DNA of 64,000 nucleotides from Nectonema munidae (Eukaryota > Nematomorpha > Nectonematoida > Nectonematidae): positions 685,462 through 749,461 of the forward strand of contig JAUIRK010000934.1 in assembly GCA_030549495.1 (NCBI GenBank), read 5' to 3'. Within the stretch, counting starts at the first letter, position 1, and each line of letters opens with the position of its first letter. The notes beneath the pieces were generated by a model. That model was not told the origin of the DNA and did no database searches. It saw only the letters and a program-made list of their open reading frames with translations. Of this stretch, positions 55,687 to 64,000 are shown piece by piece. Both the position numbers and the translations under genes were made by a program.

Positions 55687-58135
55687 GCGAGTCTCGGTGT
55701 GGTGGAGAATAGTGGCAAAATCCTTTGTGTTTATAACCAAAAGGTCGATTCCGGCGACAGAGGAAAATTTTGAGATCACACAAGTTGTCAAATGTCTTCC
55801 CAGCGAAACTACACACATATCCAGAAAATGTTTCTTCATAACTGCACGAATCGAAAGAGCATTCTTCTTCAGTGTCGTAATCGTTGTAGATGTCAAAATT
55901 TTCACGATAGTTCTTGTCTTCAAAAAATATTATTTAACGTGTTTACATGCCTCCAATCTTAGATCTTTATATATATATACTAGCTGGTCCTGTGTTCTCG
56001 AATATGAATAGTCTATTTTATAATTATTCTAACCAATAAGAATCAATCTACCGACAGACATACGTTAGTTAGAGTATTAACACTAAATTCAAATGGTATA
56101 TCTCAAAAATAATTCTGCAATTGAAGAAGCAATTTTGTTTGTTTTTGGATAAAAAATGAAAATTGAAGTTCGTTTCAATTATACTATTTTGGATTATGAC
56201 TATCTCTAATCCGGAATTCACTAACTCGGACTTTCGTTAATCGAACACTTTGATTATCCCAGAAATCTTTAATTTATAAAAATTATTGAATGATTGATTC
56301 AATTAACAACTGAGCTTCTCGAAGGTTTAGAAAATAAAAGTTTTCTAAATGAGTCTTAGCGAATTAGAGAAAGACCAAAGCACCTAAACGATAAGTTAGG
56401 ATTAATAAGTATAGATAAAAGTCTACACCCAGTAGAATCAGTACATCTGAAAATTAACTTACAAATTCTAATGTGCAATGATTTTTTGTAGTACTTTTAG
56501 CAAATAGACATGTAACATTGAATTTTAGTTTGAGTCACAAAAGCTGTTCCCAATTGGTGATAGTCGACTGTATTCCTATTTTTACAACAGTTTGATTAAA
56601 TCGAGCATAAAAGTAGGCAGAGTTTTGTTATAATAATATAATGTTACTGAAGAATGATTGATCGTTAATTTGCAGAGAAAATGACTTATAGATATGCTCT
56701 TCTGAAAGATCAAAATATTAAATAACCATACAAACGTCAAATTGTGTAAAATAAAGTTATTAATTCCAGAAAACTCATTTTCGAAAGAGTAGAAACAAAG
56801 TACAAATTGAAAAAGATATAAATAAAATATGTAAACATTGTTTACCATTTCACGGCTTGAAAAATATACCGTAGTTTTATCAAATTTCTTGTTTTAGCGC
56901 AAAACAAAGTTATTTAGTAGTCGATTTCCTGTTTATCTGTAAATGGTGAAGGTAATTTATGGAACGAAATCAATTTCTATAATATTTTAACTATTCAAAC
57001 AAAGAAGCATTCTATAATTTTTTCAATTTAAGGGTATAACTCTTTTTAAAATATAAAAAAAGTTACACTTACACTTTTTCTGAGAACGACATCGTCCAAA
57101 ATTCATAAACCTTAGTAACATGTGGTAGAAGTGATATCTGCAGACTTCTCTTTTGAACACCAAAGCATTCGGATACGATTTTCCATTGCTTGCACAAACT
57201 ACTCTACTTCCTTCCATTTCTCCATGACAAACGTAATCACCATTCTGGCAACATCCTTTCAAGTGAAGAAAAGATTTTTAAATCCTAATTTGCTCCGACT
57301 CTTACGAGACAGAGAATGACTGTCGCATTTACTAATTTATATTGGTAAACACACAAAATTGCATTCAGTATAGATAACAAATATGTCATGACTTGAAATT
57401 CATTTTTATTGTGGCGCAAACACTCAAACTAATACATTTTTTCATTGTCGATATTTATTCCTAGGAAAAATATTCAGTAATCTTGCACAATCCCAGACTC
57501 AAAATTACACATGACGTTTAATCCATAGAGGTGATTTTTATCGCCAATATTTTTTTGAAAGTTTGAACACACATCTGTGCAAATCATTGAATGAATCATG
57601 GCCAATTTCATTCCAATAATGTTTTTATCAATTTCATAGGGGCTGCTGATTTTTATTCCTATTGGTTTATTTTGAGTACATCAATAAGAAATCAAATAAA
57701 ACTAATTTAAAAATAACGATACATTATTTCAAATAAGATTCTTTAAAAAATGAGATTTTTATGGACTACTTTCTAAAGCAAATCGAAAAAATACTTATTT
57801 GAATTTTATTTTTTTTCATAAAAACGATATTAAATCTTATTGTGGAAAATAAAAAAATTCTTTGAAGTTGAACGAATAAATTCAAAGAAAAGCTAAAAGA
57901 TTGCTTTCGTAAATCTAAATATTTATACAGAAAATTTTTATTTTAAGAGAGAAAATGATAAATTATACACTGATTTCAAATATTAGATAAAGACAAAAAG
58001 ATTTTACCTTCACAGTGGGAAAATTGATAATGACTTACTAAAGTTGACTCTGATTCCATTAGCGTGAGTTGGTGTAAAACTAATCAAGAATAGTACCGCA
58101 AATGAATATTTACAGAAGAAATACTCTTTCTTCAT
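55687..58135 (-). CDS. Secreted protein with two Kazal domains, 3' end not found
   Basis: Kazal domains occur in serine protease inhibitors and in follistatin/agrin-type matrix proteins. Three exons join in phase 1 with GT-AG sites: 58039-58135, 57073-57255 and 55687-55917. They give 170 complete codons. Residues 1-25 look like a signal peptide (core FAVLFLISF, then TPTHA). Domain 1 (34-88) has CCQNGDYVCHG and VVCASNGKSYPNALVFKREV. Domain 2 (113-161) has CSFDSCSYEETF and VCSFAGKTFDNLCDLKIFLC and keeps all six cysteines. In domain 1 the fourth Kazal cysteine is replaced by leucine (residue 64), while an extra cysteine stands next to the first (CC at 34-35). An acidic, tyrosine-rich linker (95-112) joins the domains. 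Exon 3 ends in a GTAAAA donor and the next exon was not found. Function cannot be assigned beyond the family. Confidence 0.85.
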
Positions 58136-59935
58136 AGGGCGGAATTGCATGTGTTGAAGAAAGGTTGTGAAACCTCTTATTGGCAGAAGTTTAAAATAAC
58201 GTATCTTCTTTAGCTTCTTAATGATGGATAGCTTTCATATTTATCTGCAACAAAGGAGTTCTGCTCAACTTCATTTTAACGAAACTGATATGGAAAGTGT
58301 GTTCACCAGATAAAATGAAGTTTACTTGAGAACGTATAACGTATTTAACATTCCTTAAATGTTTTCTTAAAAGTTCCTCCATCTTTGTACACTGCTGACC
58401 ATTTACATCTTTAAATTTATTTTAAACAGCAAAACGTGTCTTTAAAAAAGATCAATTTTTATATTTCAGAGTGGAGTTTGTAAATTTTTCCACTTTTGAA
58501 GCCATCAATATAAAAATCTCAAATCATTTGTAAATATTTATGCATCAGTGGCGACTCGTAATGCCTTTGCATGGAATAAACTAAATTTTTATGTAATTAA
58601 CACATTTGCGTTGCTTTTCCTTATATTCGAAAAAATAGTTAAGTTTTATGAATAAATACACTAAAATAAAAAATGGAGAAATTTATTTGGAAAATTTTCA
58701 ACAAATTTTTTTCCAATTAAAATTAAAGCAAAGCTTAGAAGCTTTTCTTTACGTTGAGTGTTACAAAGAAAGCTTACATTAACTGTTTAAACTGGAATCG
58801 GTAAAAGTACATTTTGAGGCTTGTAAACTTCACTTAAGGCAAAATGTAATTCGCATAAAAGTAAATGATTCCAAAGTTTGCTGATTTTCCTTGTACTCTA
58901 TGCGAATATATTGATTTCGTGACATTGTGTTCTCTATGCGTTTCAACTCAGTCACAAAAATTTAGTACATACAGAAACTATATGAAGGATTCAAGGCAAA
59001 AATTGTTTTGCTTATATTCTTTCTATAACATTTAGAAGGGTTTGATGTTTATTTTGACAAGATCTAATTTTATAAAAAGATAAATTTAAGTGTTTATCAT
59101 AAATTCGATAAATTAAGGTATGCCCTTAAGAAAATGACAAAAAGTTCTCATTGACGAGTAAGAGTGGGAGTAACATCAATAAAAAATTTATTACGAGTAG
59201 GAGTAATGTTAAGAAAAATTTTAACCCGAAATTAAACATATTGCGTTATGATTAAGCTAACATGAAAACATTTATTGAAACAAAACGACAAGAAAGAATT
59301 AAGCGCATGAAAAAATATTGGCATGACAAAAAGTGATCAGAATGAAATTAAAGTACAGAAATTAGGAAATTTATAAGTTATCTCAAAAAATTTCAAATAT
59401 ATCAGAGAAAGGATTTTAGGCTTATCCAGAAAAAAGCGTGTAAGGGCTGTTTCAAGGAAAATTAAAAAAATATGGCGGTGTATTTGTAGTGCGTGATGTA
59501 AAATAGAAAGATTACCAGCAATCCTATTTTTGCTTCTAACTCGCAATAGAGTTTCTGTATATATTTTAATGTTCGCTGCTTACATTTCATATTATAGACT
59601 TTCGTGTATGATGAAGTTATAGAAAGAAAAATGTCAAATTTTGACGAAGAACTATTAATCCTATTAGTGCTGTGGGCATCTGAATCATATCGCATCAAAT
59701 TTGTGAATTTTTCTAAAATCGCTAGCTGCATCTTTTGAAACCATTTTCATGGTAGTTGAATTACACTTTCATGTCAAACACTGTCAATCAAAATCAAAAA
59801 TTTTCAGCCAAATTTTGACATTATTGTTATTTAACCTTTTAACTTAGAGTCTATGTTATTTACAACCTTGAAAATTTGTAATTATATTCAGTTTTGGACG
59901 CATAACACTTTATATATTTAATTTTTTCAATAAAA
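58136..59935. other. Spacer upstream of the Kazal gene
   Basis: The Kazal promoter should lie just above 58135, but no clear core element stands out in this AT-rich DNA. A short imperfect repeat (GAGTAAGAGTGGGAGTAA, GAGTAGGAGTAATGTTA) occurs near 59154-59213. Nothing else was recognised. Confidence 0.4.
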
Positions 59936-59939
59936 AAAT

Positions 59940-61095
59940 CATGCCTACTTTTTATAAAATATCAATCAAAATTTTGATTTTATATATCTAATAAAATATT
60001 CCTTCAAATTTTACATAAAATATATGTTTTATACTAAATCGGCCATGTTGGTTTAATTTCTGGACTCATTTTTACGTTTAGGATCTGGAAATACCTATAA
60101 GTGTTAATCAAATTTGCGGTTTACTTCTAAAAATTGTCTCCAAAAAATTCCTTCAAATTTTACAATGAAATACCTTTTATACCAAATCGATCATGCTGGT
60201 TTCATTTCTGAACTCAGTTTTCACATTTAGACGTCTTAAAATATCCGTCAGTGTCAATCAAATTTGCGGTTTATTTCTAAAAATTATCTACAAGGATATT
60301 CTCTCTAATTTTACATGAAATATATGTTTTTATAACATAACATAATTTTATTTAGCGAAAAAAAGGCCATTTTGCCTGGGCGTAATCGCATCAATGTGTG
60401 GAAGAAAAATTATATAGAAATCGTTTAAACATTATAATTGCTAAATACGGAAAAGAAGAATACAAAAGTAAAGACTTAATCATACAACATATTTTTCCAG
60501 AAGTTATCCAGCCTTTTCTGAAGAGGAGTTGTTTATGACATCAGCAGGAAGACTGTTCCATTCATTGACAATTCTATTAGAGAAAAAGTTTTTTCGATAG
60601 CGTTTTTTGTGGGGACTCTTTATAAACTTACTCTGATGCTTTCTTTGGATCGTTGAGGAAAACCGAGGAAGTATTCTAGGGTTAACTAAGATATTTTTGT
60701 TTATGATGTTATAAACTGTAATCATATCGTTTCTTCTATACCGATATGATATAGTAGTGGTAAAGACAACGTTTGCAGTCTTTCTTTATAGGTTAATTCT
60801 TTGAGCCCTGTATTTTTTTTGGTTATTCGTTTCTGTACTATATTCGAGAATAGGACTGATTAACGCTTTGTATATAGGAGTAGCTATTTCTGGTTCAATG
60901 GAGGATAACTGACAATAAATTGAGTGAAATGCAGCGTAAGCTTTAGAGATTATTTTCGAAAAATGGCCAAATTATACAAAATCAACCATGCTAGTCTTAC
61001 TTCTGATATCAGCTTTTGCATTTAGAGGTTTTAAAATATATGCCAGTGTCAATCAAATTTGCGGTTTACGTCTGAAAACTATCTCCACAAATATT
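59940..61095. repeat. Satellite-like tandem repeat, unit about 148 bp, split by a LINE
   Basis: Units are recognised by CATG(T/C)TGGTTT(A/C)ATTTCTG and AATCAAATTTGCGGTTTA. Starts at 60044 and 60192 are 148 bp apart, and a partial unit starts near 59940. The next expected start (60340) appears only at 60987, a displacement of about 647 bp, which equals the LINE fragment inserted at about 60335-60970. Copies are moderately diverged. Confidence 0.85.
60335..60970 (-). mobile_element. 5'-truncated LINE inserted into the satellite
   Basis: The minus strand encodes the C-terminal end of a LINE reverse transcriptase protein: AFHSIYCQLSSIEPEIATPI, YKALISPILEYST, RNDMITVYNIINKNIL, then HKKRYRKNFFSNRIVNEWN and SLPADVINNSSSEKAG with a stop at 60504. 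The 3' end near 60337 has the short repeat ATGTTATGTTATAAAA. TATA at both junctions may be target duplication. The sequence differs from the LINE pieces at 53300 and 61259, so it is another LINE family. Confidence 0.8.
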
Positions 61096-61258
61096 CATTG
61101 TAATTTAAATCCAACAAACTTCAATGTTCTAATTGTCTTGATAATCATTCTGAGGATACTAAGTACTCCCCTTTTACTATATCTTGCCCAATGGTAAAGA
61201 AAAATTTAGAATATGTAAAATCTATTACTGAATTTTATCTTTAAAATAAAAGAAACAA

Positions 61259-63394
61259 ATGTCTTTTATTTTGAATCAAGATCTATTTGATTTTCCATAC
61301 TTTATCGACTATTCACTGTTATATAACCCTTATTCTTCTACACTAAATGATTTAGAACATCCATTTAAACTATATAAACTTAATCTTTTATCGTTGAATA
61401 TTCAATCTCAATTCTAAGTATAGTTCCTTATTGATTTTTCTGGATTCATTTTAGGCTTAAAAACTGACAAAGCATTAAATATTGGTTGTTATAGCTTAGT
61501 TTGTCAACCTCCCTCATGGAGTTCTCATTCAGGTCTAGCTTTTTATGTTCATAACGACTTAAAATAAAGTTTTTACTATATGCGTTCACTTATCCTCATC
61601 TAAAATACTATATATAAAGAATATATACCATAAACCATGGAGTGATAATAGTGAAATTGAGTCTTTCTTACAAGAGTTTGAAGAATTCATGGTGAACTAT
61701 AAATGTGATTGATTTGTTCAAAATTATGATCAACTTCTCTGTCGAATCATTTTTCCTAGCATACTCGTTTTTGGAGTCAAACACTAATTGCCAATATATT
61801 CGTTCAAACAAACCTCTGTTTTTACAATGCATACAATTTTTCATCAAGATAGTTTTGTTGAAACGATCTCCTCTTTTCAATGGCATAAATATCTACAACA
61901 ATCTTATGATAAACGTGATGATTTTTTTCGTAAATCGTATGATAAGCTTTCATACTTTCTGAATATAAACACAGAAGTTATAAATCTTAAGATAAACTCA
62001 CGTCTTTATTATAAGAAAACTAATAAAACAAGGGTAAATGCAACACCCTTGAAAATGATTAAAGAAAGAAACAAAATATTCATGAAATTAAAAAATCCAG
62101 TGAGGGTGATTTAAGGGACAAGTATGTAACTATTAGAAACAAGGTAAAACACTTATCAAAACAATTAAAAAATGAATACAACTAAAAATATTTCTCTAAT
62201 GAAACTCGGCCTAAACAATTTGATCAATTTTCTCTTCAAGATGTTCTCCTGGCCGTTAGTTCTTTTAAATCCAATAAAAGTGCTGACATATATGGAATTT
62301 CTATGTACCAAATAAAATTGATCATAAACATTCTGGCGGAGTTTCTTCTTATAGGGTTCAACTCTTGCCTTGAATTTTCGATTTATCTAAGCGTTTTTAA
62401 AACTAATAAAGTGCATCCATTTTCAAAAAAGGGGATAAACATGATATCAACAACTATAGGCCTATCTCTATAATTCCCACCATTTCAAAATTTTTGAAAA
62501 ATTACTTTATAGACAAATGAGTTACTTCTTCATCCTTAATGGTTTACTATATAAATATCAGTTTCGATTTAGAAAGCTTGATAACACTCAACAATTGTTG
62601 TCATTACTAGTAATCAAATCATTGATAAATATTCTGAAGGTCGTCATGTTCTATCTGCATTTATTGACTTTTCCAAAGCATTTGATATCATATCACATGA
62701 GCTTTACTCCAAAAACTACGATTATATGGATTTCAAAAAAGAACATACTTATTCATGGAAACATACCTTAGATCAAGACAACAACAAGTATTAATTGAAA
62801 GTGTTCTTTCTGATAAAAAACACATAACCGCTGGTGTTCCCCAGGGGTCTATATTCCATCCATTCCTTTTTTTAATATTGATCAATGATCTATATTACAT
62901 GGACTCTAACTTGAGCTATTTCAGTTTTGCAGACGATCTAACTTTACTGCTACCATTTTTTCCTTCTGATGTAACAAACATTGAAAAGTTATACATGAAG
63001 AATTTCAGAGCTTATTTGTTTGGATAAACAAAAATGGAATGATAATTAATCAAAACGAATGTTTTTCTCTATAAATAAACCAATAAGCCTTGGAATGGAT
63101 AATTTATTTTTTGAAGTTGTTGAAAACTTTCAACTCTTAGGTGTAGTGATAGATAAATGCTCTTTTCCTCTGAAAGTTAAGAAATTATTATATAACTCAT
63201 TTTTCCTACCCTATATAAATTATTGCATACTATTATGGGACATGGTAATCTTTCAAGTTTGGAAATTACCAAAAAAAAGCTGCAAGGTACATTTATAAAG
63301 TTAATCATATAAGTAATACTAGCCACTTGTTTCTTGATACCAATATTCTAAAAATTAGTGACCTTTATAAATACAACTCGGCCAAACTTAAATA
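61259..63394 (+). pseudogene. LINE ORF2 (endonuclease-reverse transcriptase), broken
   Basis: This is the longest LINE copy in the window. From an ATG at 61259 it reads MSFILNQDLFDFPYFIDYSL, then LNLLSLNIQS (start of the APE-type endonuclease), and LAFYVHNDL near 61535. Part of the endonuclease is missing. The later part reads NATPLKMIKERNKIFMKLKN, KKGDKHDINNYRPISIIPTI, ITAGVPQGSIFHPFLFLILI and YFSFADDLTLLLPF, with the reverse transcriptase FADD motif intact at about 62935. The end is LEITKKKAARYIYKVNHIS and KISDLYKYNSAKLK. Stops and frameshifts are frequent. The order and motifs fit the CR1/Jockey superfamily; a full ORF2 would be several hundred codons longer. Confidence 0.88.
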
Positions 63395-64000
63395 AGTAAG
63401 TAAGTATTTAATTAAGTTTAACTTATATTTTAATATTAATTTTATAATTTTTTATTATATTATAAAATATTAATATTACATCCTATCCCTCAAAGTGAAA
63501 AAAACAAACTTACTTTTTGAGACGTGAAGTGATAATAAAATCGAAAATATAAAAAGAAATAAAATTAGTAAAAAGCAAAAAAAGAGGAGCAAGTAGATAG
63601 GAGTAAAATTAGATAAGCAAAATGTAGAAGTATTAATGAAAAGTTATTTGAAGAAGGCGAGCGAAAGGACTTGAAACTTAAAAAAAACTAGAAAAACTTT
63701 GAATTTGTTTCACTTTTTGAGTTTAAATGATATCTTTCTTTGAATATCTTTCAGGAGACATTAATAAAAAATAAATAAAAAAACGAAAAAAACAATGTTG
63801 TCTCATCATTATTTATATAGTTTTCTAAACGCCTTCTTTTCATGATGATATATTTGAAACTGACTATTCTTTTTCAATTTTATATTTATAGTTTCTTATC
63901 TTTCAAAAATTGAAACTAATTTGAAACATTTTTGGAACTTTGAATTTGTTTTCCGAGTTTAAATGATATCTATTTATTCTTTGAATATCTTTCAGGAGAC
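63395..64000. other. AT-rich end of window
   Basis: The LINE 3' UTR may extend into the first part (AAGTAAGTAAGTATTTAATT near 63397). A 30-40 bp phrase (GAGTTTAAATGATATCT, TTTGAATATCTTTCAGGAGA) occurs at about 63718-63758 and again at 63955-64000. Nothing else is supported. Confidence 0.5.
63718..64000. repeat. Direct repeat cut by the window end
   Basis: GAGTTTAAATGATATCT followed by TTTGAATATCTTTCAGGAGA is present at 63718-63758 and again at 63955-64000, about 237 bp apart. CTTTGAATTTGTTT precedes both. The second copy runs to the last base, so this may be the start of a tandem array continuing beyond the window. Confidence 0.6.

Overview
This is a strongly AT-rich window from an animal genome, probably an invertebrate. 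The genes have spliceosomal GT-AG introns, one of them only 53 nt. Most of the remaining recognisable DNA is eukaryotic transposons: Tigger/pogo, hAT, piggyBac, Tc1/IS630, Mutator-like, CR1/Jockey-type LINEs and tRNA-derived SINEs. Nothing prokaryotic and no LTR or virus-like element was recognised. The species cannot be fixed from the sequence. A fast-evolving elongation factor and a transposon-crowded, AT-rich background would suit several lineages, including cnidarians, parasitic crustaceans and other parasites.

Three host genes can be supported. (1) Elongation factor 1-gamma lies on the minus strand from 3414 to at least 21375. Six exons were worked out and all splice phases agree; only the first few codons (exon 1) are missing. 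Its introns hold a Tigger element with a nested hAT MITE, a piggyBac copy, a second MITE, a complete but degraded hAT with its own nested MITE, a hairpin element and a Mutator-like remnant. (2) A fatty acid transport protein (FATP/SLC27A) gene lies on the plus strand at 33957-35852, as one uninterrupted 631-codon frame with a poly(A) signal. (3) A secreted Kazal-domain protein lies on the minus strand at 55687-58135. It has a signal peptide exon and two Kazal exons joined by phase-1 introns, and its 3' end was not found. A fourth candidate, a relatively GC-rich exon-like stretch with a transmembrane segment at 47776-48096 on the minus strand, is unresolved.

Layout: 1-1369 AT-rich spacer; 1370-3245 nearly intact Tigger; 3.4-21.4 kb eEF1G with transposon-filled introns; 21.6-22.8 kb hAT remnants; 23.2-26.8 kb cluster of MITEs inside a hAT-like frame; 26.8-30.2 kb featureless; 30.2-31.6 kb local repeats and a hairpin; 32.3-33.1 kb two SINEs and a LINE end; 33.9-35.9 kb FATP; 36.3-36.9 kb satellite of about 146 bp; 37.6-38.4 kb hAT remnant and SINE; 39.5-40.7 kb Tc1-type element; 40.7-47 kb mostly featureless with a piggyBac remnant; 47-48.1 kb unassigned coding-like stretches; 48.3-55.1 kb hAT, piggyBac and LINE remnants; 55.7-58.1 kb Kazal gene; 59.9-61.1 kb satellite of about 148 bp split by a LINE; 61.3-63.4 kb longer LINE copy.

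The host genes do not form a pathway or cluster. They look like ordinary isolated animal genes. The main interest lies in how densely transposons are nested in the eEF1G introns, in target-site duplications that let several insertions be ordered in time, and in the altered cysteine pattern of the Kazal protein. I found no sign of a new multi-gene system.
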